Shown one piece after another: positions 26,646 through 35,235 of a stretch of 64,000 bases of DNA. Origin of the DNA: Bacillota bacterium. GTDB lineage: Bacteria > Bacillota > Clostridia > Christensenellales > CAG-138. The stretch is from assembly GCA_023395595.1 (NCBI GenBank), contig JAEWYO010000042.1, positions 1 through 64,000 on the forward strand, given 5' to 3'. Position numbers and translations under genes: made by a program. How positions within the stretch are numbered: the stretch's first letter is position 1; each line of letters begins with the position of its first letter. The notes under the pieces were generated by a model. It ran no database searches and was not told where the DNA came from. It saw nothing but the letters and a program-made list of their open reading frames with translations.

Positions 26646-28436
26646 TCAATCCTTCAGCATGCGCCAGAGGGTGGTGCGGCTGATGCCAAGATTGCGCGCC
26701 GCGATGCTTTGGTTTCCGTTGTTCTGGTCGAGAATCACCTTCACGATGTCACGATTGATACTCTCCAGATTCTGCGAGAGGTTGATGATTGTATTCGCGG
26801 TACTCGGCGTTTCGCCCTGCACAAACGAGAGCTCAACCCGCAGCGCGTCGTTGACGTGCTGCGCGGTGATTGCCCCGTCACTGACCAGGAACGCGAGCTT
26901 TTCCATCACGCGCATGAGCTGCTCATAGTTCTGCGGCCAGCTGAAGTTGACGAGCAGCGCGAGTGCCTCCGGCTGGATAAACACAGGCGCGTGCTCATAG
27001 CGCACATTGAAGTTGTTGAGCAGCAGGCGCACTGCGTTCTCGATCACATCGGTTGCGCCGCGTAGTGGCGAGAGCGAGATGATCAGACACTTGAATTTAT
27101 CGATGGCTTTGAGCACCAGCTGCTCACTTAGCACGCTGAGCGAGCGCTGCTCGGAACGCGAAATCAGGATGTGGTTTCGCTTGACTGCGTCGCCTTGCGT
27201 AATCGCAAGCAGGAGTTGGTCGAGCTTCTCCAGATTGAGCGCATCGATGTTCTTGATGAAGATCGTGTTGCCGGAGTCGCAGATCGGGGACTCCGGTTTC
27301 ATGATCAAATAGTTCCAGGTTTTGCTGTTGACGCGGCTGCAATCAATCACGACGAACGGGTTTTTTGCAAACTGACTTCTGAGATAAATCACCTTTGCGA
27401 TGTGATCTTTGCCCGCGCCGACCTCGCCGCTGATGAGCACGGGATCGTTGCGGGAGATGCACTGCTCAATCTCCGCGGAATAGTAGCTTTCGACGTTAGA
27501 GATGCCGAAGACGGAGTTCTTGATTTCGTCGGCTACTTCGTCGTTGTCATAATAATGGATGCCGCGTTTCTCGCCTGCCGTGGCGGGTACCCGCCGGCTG
27601 ATGAAAAACACGTAGTAATTTTTGTCAAACACGGAGATTTTACGCGCAGTGATATGGAAAAACGAGCCGTTGTGCCGCTTGACGAGCTTGAAGGTGTCGT
27701 CGAGCGCAAAACGCGGCAACAGCTCATAGAGATAATCAAAAATCGTAGTGTCGTTCTGCGTGAGCGAGGCATAGTACAGCTTGAAATCCGGCGAATAGAC
27801 CACCGTCGCACTTTCGCTGTTGAGCGAGATCAGTTCACGTAAAAAACGGTTTTCTTCGCGAAGTTTGACGCTCGACTCGTGATAAAACAGGGCTTTTTTG
27901 AGTGCTTCGCGGATGCTGTCCTCGCCGGAGGTGATCAAAAACGCGTTGAACCCGTTGCTGCGCGCGGCCTCGTAGGAGATCGTGTCACAGAGAACGGAGC
28001 GGATGCCCTCGTCCCGAATCTCCTGAAAGGTTCGATCCAGATCGCCAACGTCGTCAATTCCGTACACTTTGTAATCATACGGGAGGAGATTTTCAAGCGA
28101 CTCGATGGATTGCGTGATGCTCTGGAAACCGACAATCGCCAGGCGGGAGGAGGTGGAGAGCGCGTAGTTCATCGCGGTGAGGATGTCGCTCACCCGTGTT
28201 TCAATCTCGATGACAGGTACGCTGACTGCATTGCGGATGTATTTTGCTGTTCCGCCGCGGGAGATGATGTAGTCGTATTTCTCGCTGTAGCTCTTGACCG
28301 CGTAGGCAAGCCCGTCGTTGAGGTTGCCCACCGTTGCCGTGAGCTGGACAGAAGGAAACTCCGCTGCGACATTCTTCACAAGCGGAACAAGGCCTTCATA
28401 TGGGCAGATCACCAAAATCTTGACTTCTTCGCTCAT
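26646..28436 (-). CDS. PrpR-N/AAA+/Fis-HTH regulator with degenerate ATPase
   Basis: The 596-residue protein has a PrpR-type N-terminal sensor (ILVICPYEGLVP, SRGGTAKYIR, about 1-200), a PAS-like middle, an AAA+ domain starting near residue 310 with a Walker A-like GEVGAGKDH, and a C-terminal Fis HTH (NQSIAARNLGISRTTLWRML). The GAFTGA loop that touches sigma-54 is missing, and the Walker B site reads TIFIKNID instead of LFLDEI. It probably does not drive sigma-54 and may work as a sigma-70 activator or repressor. It is divergent from the acid-sugar kinase gene and flanked by island genes, so it is the likely island regulator. Confidence 0.85.
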   Translation of the reverse strand: MSEEVKILVICPYEGLVPLVKNVAAEFPSVQLTATVGNLNDGLAYAVKSYSEKYDYIISRGGTAKYIRNAVSVPVIEIETRVSDILTAMNYALSTSSRLAIVGFQSITQSIESLENLLPYDYKVYGIDDVGDLDRTFQEIRDEGIRSVLCDTISYEAARSNGFNAFLITSGEDSIREALKKALFYHESSVKLREENRFLRELISLNSESATVVYSPDFKLYYASLTQNDTTIFDYLYELLPRFALDDTFKLVKRHNGSFFHITARKISVFDKNYYVFFISRRVPATAGEKRGIHYYDNDEVADEIKNSVFGISNVESYYSAEIEQCISRNDPVLISGEVGAGKDHIAKVIYLRSQFAKNPFVVIDCSRVNSKTWNYLIMKPESPICDSGNTIFIKNIDALNLEKLDQLLLAITQGDAVKRNHILISRSEQRSLSVLSEQLVLKAIDKFKCLIISLSPLRGATDVIENAVRLLLNNFNVRYEHAPVFIQPEALALLVNFSWPQNYEQLMRVMEKLAFLVSDGAITAQHVNDALRVELSFVQGETPSTANTIINLSQNLESINRDIVKVILDQNNGNQSIAARNLGISRTTLWRMLKD

Positions 28437-28480
28437 GAATTTCTCCTAGCTGTTCTATTATTAAACAATCAGTTGAGAAT

Positions 28481-28509
28481 ATTATATAGAATACTCGAAA
28501 GAACGTCAA
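28481..28509 (-). promoter_or_regulatory. Sigma-A promoter of the PrpR-like regulator gene
   Basis: On the minus strand TTGACG (28509-28504), a 17-nt spacer and TATAAT (28486-28481) lie 45 nt before the start codon. AGGAGAA precedes the ATG. This is a standard sigma-70 promoter. Confidence 0.75.
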
Positions 28510-28629
28510 TCATGCTTCGAACGTTTCAAATATAAACAGATTTTTGGTTTTCTTCACATAGACGCTGTATCGGCAAATCAATATACTGAATGCATCGAAT
28601 CCACGGAAAGACATATTTCATTCACGTTA

Positions 28630-28695
28630 TTGTTTCAATCCCATGGAACAATCCAAACACAATCCGAAACAAGAATCTGAGCCTCAACGAAACAA
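28630..28695 (+). promoter_or_regulatory. Array of four GAAACAA-type heptamers
   Basis: TTGTTTC (28630-28636), GGAACAA (28645-28651), GAAACAA (28666-28672) and GAAACAA (28689-28695) occupy 66 bp between the divergent regulator and kinase genes. The first two face each other as TGTTTCAAT-CCCA-TGGAACA, like the palindrome upstream of the Fe-ADH operon. They are probable binding sites of the island regulator. No sigma-54 promoter (TGGC-N8-TTGC pattern) was seen, nor a clear sigma-A promoter for the kinase. Confidence 0.5.
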
Positions 28696-28752
28696 CATCA
28701 GTAGCCAAACGGCGTTCCTCCATTTGAAATTCTGAATATCCACAGGTGTGAA

Positions 28753-29973
28753 ATGAACAAACTTTTTATCATCGCGGATGATTTAACCGGAGCACTGGAC
28801 ACCGGCGTATGCTTCGCTTCCGCAGGGATCCGCACTTGCGTCCGCTTGCCGGAAGGCACGGCACAGCCGACCGAAACGGAAGCGTATCAGGTAGAGGTTG
28901 CAATCGTGGAATCCAGACATATGCAACCCAAGGACGCGTACACAGCCGTGTATGAAACACTCTCCGGCGCAAGCAAGAATGACTACACGCATTTTTATAA
29001 GAAGACCGACTCTGCTCTGCGCGGAAACATCGGTGCAGAACTTGCGGCGACGCTAAGCGCCACGCAGGGAAAGACAATCCATTTCATTCCCGCTTACCCG
29101 AAGATGAACCGCGTTTGCAGGGACGGAATTCTCTACATCAACCGTGACACACCGGTTTCCCAGAGCGTTTTTGCGCAAGACCCGTTCAACCCCGTTCGGC
29201 ACTCGGGTGTCCTGGAGATCATAGCCGAGCAAACGCAAACGCCGGCATACCTCGCGCAGGCGGAGGCCGGGCAATATCCAGAAGGCATTGCGGTCTACAA
29301 CGCGGAGACGGACGAAGAGATTGCTGCCATCGGACGGCATCTTGTAAAAGACAGTCAAGCAAACCTTTTTGCGGGGTGCGCAGGGTTTGCAAACGCCCTG
29401 CCTGAAATACTCAATCTCGGTTCTTCCGCAGAGGAGGAGACGTTGCCACGGGGAACGATCATCGTGTTTTGCGGAAGCGTGAATCCGATTTCGCTCAACC
29501 AATGCGCTTTTGCGCACAGTCAGGGCTACCCGCTGTACCATCTGCAAGAAGACGGCAGTTTTCGCGATCAAGATACGGTCGCTGGCGAGATGATCAGCGC
29601 CGCAAGCAAAAGCGAGATCTGCATGCTGGACACAGGCGCGGGTGAACTCGACGCAACGGACGAAGATGTTCTCACGCAGAGCGCGGTGGTTGCAGGCAGA
29701 ATGAGCGAGATCATGGCGCGGGTACTCTCGCACCAAAAGGACAGCATTCCCTGCATCATTGGCGGCGATACACTGCTTGCCTTTGCAAAGGACTTGGGAA
29801 TCTCCTCGCTTATACCAATCAAGGAGATGATGCCCGGCGTTGTGCTCTCGCGCTATCTGCACAATGGCACATGGCATTTCTTAATCACAAAATCCGGCGG
29901 TTTCGGAAGTGAAGACCTTTTTACGAAGCTTTATCGAGAATTAAACGAACCAGAAGAAAAATGCTGGGAATAG
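28753..29973 (+). CDS. Four-carbon acid sugar kinase (DUF1537 family)
   Basis: The 406-residue protein has both halves of the family: the N-terminal sugar-binding part (IADDLTGALDTG at 7-18, FYKKTDSALRGN near 90) and the C-terminal nucleotide-binding part (IIGGDT near 335, MMPGVVLS, LITKSGGFG). DUF1537 enzymes phosphorylate D-threonate, L-threonate, D-erythronate or 3-oxo-tetronates at C4. The PdxA2-like enzyme encoded upstream would use the product. Translation starts at ATG 28753. The permease gene follows after 104 nt, so the two may share a transcript. Confidence 0.9.
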   Translation: MNKLFIIADDLTGALDTGVCFASAGIRTCVRLPEGTAQPTETEAYQVEVAIVESRHMQPKDAYTAVYETLSGASKNDYTHFYKKTDSALRGNIGAELAATLSATQGKTIHFIPAYPKMNRVCRDGILYINRDTPVSQSVFAQDPFNPVRHSGVLEIIAEQTQTPAYLAQAEAGQYPEGIAVYNAETDEEIAAIGRHLVKDSQANLFAGCAGFANALPEILNLGSSAEEETLPRGTIIVFCGSVNPISLNQCAFAHSQGYPLYHLQEDGSFRDQDTVAGEMISAASKSEICMLDTGAGELDATDEDVLTQSAVVAGRMSEIMARVLSHQKDSIPCIIGGDTLLAFAKDLGISSLIPIKEMMPGVVLSRYLHNGTWHFLITKSGGFGSEDLFTKLYRELNEPEEKCWE

Positions 29974-30077
29974 GGAGGGGTTTCAGACATTTTTCGCGCG
30001 AACACCATCATCCGCTTGGGGCGAATGCATCACAAATGCCTCGCATGTGAGGCTAATGAAAAAGAGGAGTTACTATT

Positions 30078-31373
30078 ATGCTCACTGCTTCTATGATTAT
30101 CACCCTTGTGATCGTTGTCGCGATGATCGTTGCGATCATCTCCGACAAACTTCCATTTGGCGCTCCGCCGTTGATTGCCTGCGCGTTGCTGGTTGTGACC
30201 AACCAAGCGACCGTTGCGCAAGCCTTTGGCGGGTTTGTGGACAAGAACGTTATCATGATCGCCGGTTTTATGGCGGCCATGGCGGCCTTGCAGAAAACCT
30301 CCTTCATTGCCAGCCTCAAACGTGCGCTTGGCACGATGGCGGGCAAGGGTGGATACAAGAACTACGTGCTGCTCCTGCTGATGATCATGCTCATCGCAAA
30401 CTTCATCACCGGCACCGCGTACTATGTTCTCATCCTCTCGATTGTTTCCACGATTCCCTACAACAAAAAGTTGCCGAACTCCCGCATCATTCTCCCCGCC
30501 GGTATGGCAACAGGCTTTGGTGGCTGGATTCCGATCTCGACTGCGTTCTTTGTGGGCCTGATGTCCAGCTTGCTGGAATCTTCCGGCGCAGCGGGTGCAA
30601 CGGTCTCTCTCACGCAGTTCACGATCTATCGTGCAATCGTCTCCGTTCTGTTCCTCGTCTGGGCTCTCATCGGCTACAAACTGCTGCCGGATCGTGACAT
30701 CAGCGATACGCTCGCAGATGCAGCAAAGGTTGAAGTGGCTGCGGAAGAAAAGCGTGAGCTCTCCAAATTCCAGGAAATCTGCGTTTATGTTGGCTTTGTC
30801 ATCATGATCGCTGGCATGATGCTGCTCGGCAAACTGCCGAACGAAGTTGGCTATGGTATCCCGGGCATCGTCGCCGGCCTGTTCCTCTGCATTGGCGCGC
30901 TGAAGTTCAAAGAACTGCTCGGCAACTGGTTCTCGCCGCTGATCGTCATGATGGCGGGTGTCATCGGTGTCGCAACCGCGATGTCCAACTGCGGCTTGAC
31001 CGGCCTGCTCGGCGAAAAGATCGTCGGCCTGCTCGGCTCCGCACCCAGCCCCTTCGTTGTGGTGCTCGTGTTCTCCTTCATTACCTCCATTGCGGCGACC
31101 TTCACGGGCGCAAGCTTCGGCTCGCTGTTCATCTTTGCCCCGATCGGTATCGCGGCTTGCATGCAGCTTGGTTATAACCCAATTGCGTTGGCGTTTGCGC
31201 TGGTTCCGATCGCTTGGATCAACTGGGCAATGCCGATCGACGGTCTGCCCGCGATGATCATGGGCATCGGCAAATACAAACTCACAGAGTTCTGGAAATT
31301 CCAGATTCCGCTGTGGATCATTCAGGTCGTTGCAACTGCGGCAATCGCGGTTGTGATGTTCCCGATGAAATAA
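30078..31373 (+). CDS. Ion-transporter superfamily (SLC13/CitM-like) anion permease
   Basis: The 431-residue protein has about 11-12 membrane segments and two related halves, each with a re-entrant-loop-like stretch (ATGFGGWIPISTAFFVG and FTGASFGSLFIFAPIG). This is the layout of Na+- or H+-coupled carboxylate permeases such as SLC13, CitM and DcuC. AGAGGAG precedes ATG 30078. Its position after the acid-sugar kinase gene suggests it imports the acid sugar or a conjugate of it. The exact subfamily and substrate are not certain. Confidence 0.8.
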   Translation: MLTASMIITLVIVVAMIVAIISDKLPFGAPPLIACALLVVTNQATVAQAFGGFVDKNVIMIAGFMAAMAALQKTSFIASLKRALGTMAGKGGYKNYVLLLLMIMLIANFITGTAYYVLILSIVSTIPYNKKLPNSRIILPAGMATGFGGWIPISTAFFVGLMSSLLESSGAAGATVSLTQFTIYRAIVSVLFLVWALIGYKLLPDRDISDTLADAAKVEVAAEEKRELSKFQEICVYVGFVIMIAGMMLLGKLPNEVGYGIPGIVAGLFLCIGALKFKELLGNWFSPLIVMMAGVIGVATAMSNCGLTGLLGEKIVGLLGSAPSPFVVVLVFSFITSIAATFTGASFGSLFIFAPIGIAACMQLGYNPIALAFALVPIAWINWAMPIDGLPAMIMGIGKYKLTEFWKFQIPLWIIQVVATAAIAVVMFPMK

Positions 31374-31406
31374 GACCCCCAAGAAAACGGACTACCTCCC
31401 ATTGAA

Positions 31407-31449
31407 ACGCAATGCCGCACAACAAAATAAACGTTGTGCGGCATTGCGT
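31407..31449 (+). terminator. Terminator after the permease gene
   Basis: A perfect 17-bp stem (31407-31423 with 31433-31449) with a 9-nt loop is followed by CGATTTTATCC. Confidence 0.85.
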
Positions 31450-31480
31450 CGATTTTATCCCGACGCAGTGCTGTTTTTGA

Positions 31481-31509
31481 TTCAACGGATTGAAATGGAA
31501 TATTCAATC
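31481..31509 (+). promoter_or_regulatory. Nested palindromes upstream of the esterase operon
   Basis: TTCAA/TTGAA (31481-31485, 31490-31494) and GATTGAA/TTCAATC (31488-31494, 31503-31509) overlap each other 130 bp before the first esterase gene. They look like an operator for a separate control of this operon. I see no clear -35/-10 pair between here and the start codon at 31641. Confidence 0.4.
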
Positions 31510-31640
31510 GATTTGATATGACCGTTGGTGTGTAAAGCGTAGACAATCGCAAAAAAAGATAAGATACTGATTTTGAACTTACGCTCGAGTTGAACTGAGC
31601 TTTTAGAATAAAAAGAACATATATGCTAGGAGGAAACGTC

Positions 31641-33404
31641 ATGAACAATAAAATGGAAGAACTGGTGCAGTTTTCGCCGCTTGCCGGTTCTCTGGTGCTG
31701 GAGCTGGTCGCAGGGCAAAGCGGGCAAACGATTGAGCACGAAAACGAAGTACGCGCCGCAAGTGGTGCAGACCGCACAATGTTTTGCTATGCGCCCGTTT
31801 CCGGTTGTCCGGATTCGAAACAATGCCAGGTGCTGATGGTTCTCCGCGATGGCAGCGACGAAGCCTCCGCAAAAGCGACGCTCCAGCAACTCAAGCTCGA
31901 TCAACTCGCGGAGGAGGAACACTTCATCGTTCTGTTCCCGAACCCCGTGCAGGCAGGCTGGAACTATGGCGGCGACAACGCGCGCGAGAGTGACACCGAT
32001 TTTCTCGTTCGCTGCTTTGATGCGCTCAAATCCTGCAAAACGGGGGTCAACGGCTTCAACGGCATGATCTTCTATCTCGCAACCTCGCCTGCGTCCTCGG
32101 CAATGCTTTTGACGATGGCGGCGACGATGCCCGTCAACGTCTCGGCGATGATGCTCTCCGCCTTGCCGGGGAAATACGCAATTCCTGCGAATGCGCTGAA
32201 TATTGAGGTGGCTGCATGGAGCAGCAGCGATCTTGCAACGGATTATCTGCGCCGCGCAAACGGCGCAACCGAAGTAGGCGAAACCGCAGATGGTGTGACG
32301 ATATATCCCGGGAAAAACCCGAATGTGCGCTTGCTGGTCTCCAAGCGGGAGACGGATGCCGAAGCGGTGCGCATCGCCTGGGATCGGCTGTTTTCCAAGA
32401 GCCGCAGATGGCAAAACGACACCTACGGCACCTATCAGCCGCGCACAGATTTTATTGCGCGCGGATTCACAGCACATGTTAAGGATGCAAGTCTCGGTGT
32501 GAACAACAATTTTGCCCACACCTGGTATGAATACGTTCCGCCGCAGCTGCGCCAAACGAGCGAGAAAGTGCCGCTTGTGTTCTATTTTCATGGGGTCAAC
32601 TGCGTACCGCTCTACGGCGTAGAGCAGAGCAATCTGCACGACGTGGCGGATCGGGAAGGGTTCATCGCGGTATTTCCTGCGCCCGCGAGGAGTAAATGCT
32701 GGAACATCTGGAACGAATCCCGCATTCCAAGCGACTTTGACTTCGTGCTCGCGCTGATTGAGCACATGAAGACGGTGCATCCCATCGACGAAAGTCGAAT
32801 CTACCTGACCGGGTTCTCGATGGGCGGCATGATGACACATGCACTTGCGGGGGCTTATCCCGAAGTGTTTGCGGCAGGCGCCCCCTGCAACGCGTTTAAC
32901 TTCGGCTACCTCAAGGAGCCCGCGAGCATGCTTGCGCCGTTTATGCGCATGAAGCCCGAAGACTTCGAAAACGTGAATTATGCGAAGATTCTCGCGGACG
33001 AGAAGAAGGCAAAGTTCGATTACCGCATGCCAATCTTCCAGAACGCGGGCTATGATGACGCGACAATCTGCCTCTGGCCGGTCGATGGCACTTGTGACGA
33101 CGCGCGGACGAAGACGATCCAGCGCTGGAAGGAATATAACAACATCCCAACCGATCCGTGCCTGAATCCCGATATACTCTCCGGCCTCTGCGCGGACGAA
33201 ACGTTCTATATCGATACGGAGGAACGATTTTTGCATCAGCGCTGGCACAGCAAGGACGCGGGCAATCCGTCGCTTTTTGAGATGGTGGTAGCAAAGCGTA
33301 TGCCGCACGCGATCCTGCCGATTCAGGTTGCGTGGGCGTGGGATTTCCTGAAGAAGTTCTCCCGCGCGAAGGATGGCTCGTTGATCATAGACTCATCCAA
33401 ATAA
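31641..33404 (+). CDS. Two-domain alpha/beta-hydrolase esterase (PHB depolymerase/LpqC-like), copy 1
   Basis: The 587-residue protein has a catalytic C-terminal esterase domain (about 285-587): LVFYFHG oxyanion region, nucleophile S393 in GFSMGG and H556 in RMPHA. The N-terminal 250 residues repeat the same strand-helix order, but the nucleophile elbow reads ATSPAS (147-152), so this half looks inactive. No signal peptide is present; it acts in the cytoplasm. AGGAGG lies 9 nt before ATG 31641; an ATG at 31623 precedes that site. Copy 2 follows after 16 nt. The family includes feruloyl and acetyl esterases and polyester depolymerases; the real ester is unknown. Confidence 0.85.
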   Translation: MNNKMEELVQFSPLAGSLVLELVAGQSGQTIEHENEVRAASGADRTMFCYAPVSGCPDSKQCQVLMVLRDGSDEASAKATLQQLKLDQLAEEEHFIVLFPNPVQAGWNYGGDNARESDTDFLVRCFDALKSCKTGVNGFNGMIFYLATSPASSAMLLTMAATMPVNVSAMMLSALPGKYAIPANALNIEVAAWSSSDLATDYLRRANGATEVGETADGVTIYPGKNPNVRLLVSKRETDAEAVRIAWDRLFSKSRRWQNDTYGTYQPRTDFIARGFTAHVKDASLGVNNNFAHTWYEYVPPQLRQTSEKVPLVFYFHGVNCVPLYGVEQSNLHDVADREGFIAVFPAPARSKCWNIWNESRIPSDFDFVLALIEHMKTVHPIDESRIYLTGFSMGGMMTHALAGAYPEVFAAGAPCNAFNFGYLKEPASMLAPFMRMKPEDFENVNYAKILADEKKAKFDYRMPIFQNAGYDDATICLWPVDGTCDDARTKTIQRWKEYNNIPTDPCLNPDILSGLCADETFYIDTEERFLHQRWHSKDAGNPSLFEMVVAKRMPHAILPIQVAWAWDFLKKFSRAKDGSLIIDSSK

Positions 33405-33420
33405 CAAAAAGAGGCAAAAT

Positions 33421-35196
33421 ATGATCGACCAGATGAATGAACTGACACAGTTTTCGCCGCATGCGGGCAAGCTCTTTTTCCAGAACGTAGCGGGGGATAT
33501 CTCCGGCAGGCGTGAGGCAGAGAACAATGCGGTTGCCGCCGCGGGCAGCGAGCGGAGCATGTTTTGCTATGCGCCTCTCTCCGGTTGCCCGGATGCCAAG
33601 CAGTGCCAGGTGGTTATGGTTTTGCGCGATGGAAGCGATGAGGCTTCCGCGCAGGAGCTCCTGACACGCCTGCAACTCGATGCGCTCGCGGAGGAAAAGC
33701 ATGTTCTGCTGCTGTTTCCGAATCCCAAAGATACGGGCTGGAACGCTTCCAACGATCCTGCATATGAGAATGACATGGACTATCTTGTCCGCTGTTTTGG
33801 CATTCTCAAGGACAGCGAGATCGGTGTTTCCGGCTTCAACGGCATGATCTTTTATCTTGCGGCATCGCCCGCCGCGTCCGCATTGCTCATGACCATGGCG
33901 GCACTGCGGCCGATCAACGTACCCGCGATGATGATTTCGTCGTTTCCAGATGGGTATCAAATTCCTGCGAATGCGCAAAACGTTGAGGTTGCGGCATGGA
34001 GTAATAATCCGGTTGCAAGCGAATATATCCTGCGCGCGAACGGTGCGGGCGAGACGGGCGAGAATGCCGACGGCGTTGTCACGCACTACGGTAAGAATCC
34101 GAATGTCCGCCTGCTCACAACTGAGCGCGAGATGGATGCAGACACGGTCAGAATTGCATGGGAACGCTTGTTTTCCGAAACACGCCGCTGGCAAAACGAC
34201 ACGCATGGAACCTATCAAAAGCGCACCAACTTCACAGAGCGCGGGTTTGTTGCGCATGTCAACGATACGAGTCTTTGCATCAACAACGGCTGCAAACACA
34301 CCTGGTATGAATACATCCCGCCGCAACTGCGCGGCACGCGCGAGAAGGTACCCCTGCTGTTCTATTTTCACGGCGGCGGCTGCGTGCCGCTCTATGGCGC
34401 GGAGCAGAGCGGGTGGCATGATGTGGCGGACGAAGAGGATTTCATCGTCGTCTATCCGAAGGCGGCGCAGCGCAAGATGTGGAACGTTTGGAACGATCCC
34501 GCGCTCGACTACAGCGACGAAGCCTTCTTTCTTGCGTTGATTGAGCATATGAAAACGGTTCATCCAATCGACGAATCGCGCATTTATATCTCCGGCTTCT
34601 CTATGGGCGGTATGATGTCCAACGCGATGGCCTGCGTTCAGCCGCAGATCATCGCCGCGGCGGCGCCGTGCAATGCGTTTCATGAAGGCTACTTCAACAG
34701 CTTTGCAAGCATGCTCAACCGCCTGAAGAACAACACGGCGATGAACATGATGGACAAACTGCCCGGCGAAACGGAAGAGATAACCCCGATTCGCGTACAG
34801 GCGGATGCAAAAAAGGCGCAGTGCGATTATCGCATGCCGCTGATTCAAATCTCCGGCCTGCTTGACCAAACATGGCCAATTGTGAACCCGCAGGATAGGC
34901 GGCTTTTGACGTTTGATTACTGGAAGCAATACAACAACATTCCCGTGGAAGCCTTTTCACTCGACCCCTCCTCGGAATCCGGCTTGAAAGCTGACGAAAC
35001 ATGGTATGATGGAGACGACGAACGCTTCCTGCATCACCGCTGGTTCAGCCGAGACGAAGGCAATCCCGCGCTGTATGAGCTGTTTCTCGCCAAGCGCATG
35101 CCACACGCGCTGGATATTCGCACGGCGCGGTATGCATGGGAATTTCTTAAAAAATTCTCCAGAAACCCGGACGGAACACTTGCGATTGCGCAGTAG
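33421..35196 (+). CDS. Two-domain alpha/beta-hydrolase esterase, copy 2
   Basis: The 591-residue paralog of the previous gene is collinear over its whole length, including the opening MNELTQFSPHAGKLFF. The catalytic nucleophile is S394 in GFSMGG, with LLFYFHGGGC before it and the histidine in KRMPHALD near the C-terminus. The N-terminal half has AASPAAS from position 147 instead of a GxSxG elbow. AGAGGC precedes ATG 33421. The pair arose by tandem duplication but has diverged clearly, so the two copies probably differ in specificity. No export signal is visible. Confidence 0.85.
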   Translation: MIDQMNELTQFSPHAGKLFFQNVAGDISGRREAENNAVAAAGSERSMFCYAPLSGCPDAKQCQVVMVLRDGSDEASAQELLTRLQLDALAEEKHVLLLFPNPKDTGWNASNDPAYENDMDYLVRCFGILKDSEIGVSGFNGMIFYLAASPAASALLMTMAALRPINVPAMMISSFPDGYQIPANAQNVEVAAWSNNPVASEYILRANGAGETGENADGVVTHYGKNPNVRLLTTEREMDADTVRIAWERLFSETRRWQNDTHGTYQKRTNFTERGFVAHVNDTSLCINNGCKHTWYEYIPPQLRGTREKVPLLFYFHGGGCVPLYGAEQSGWHDVADEEDFIVVYPKAAQRKMWNVWNDPALDYSDEAFFLALIEHMKTVHPIDESRIYISGFSMGGMMSNAMACVQPQIIAAAAPCNAFHEGYFNSFASMLNRLKNNTAMNMMDKLPGETEEITPIRVQADAKKAQCDYRMPLIQISGLLDQTWPIVNPQDRRLLTFDYWKQYNNIPVEAFSLDPSSESGLKADETWYDGDDERFLHHRWFSRDEGNPALYELFLAKRMPHALDIRTARYAWEFLKKFSRNPDGTLAIAQ

Positions 35197-35235
35197 TTCC
35201 GCACGTACAAAACAATAAAAGATATAGGTGAAACA

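Noticed and set aside
28510..28752. Sigma-54 promoter for the acid-sugar kinase
   Set aside because: No GG-N10-GC pair with the flanking consensus was found, and the regulator lacks GAFTGA.
31641..35196. Secreted polyhydroxybutyrate depolymerases
   Set aside because: The fold family fits but there is no signal peptide, lipase box variant for PHB or substrate-binding domain.
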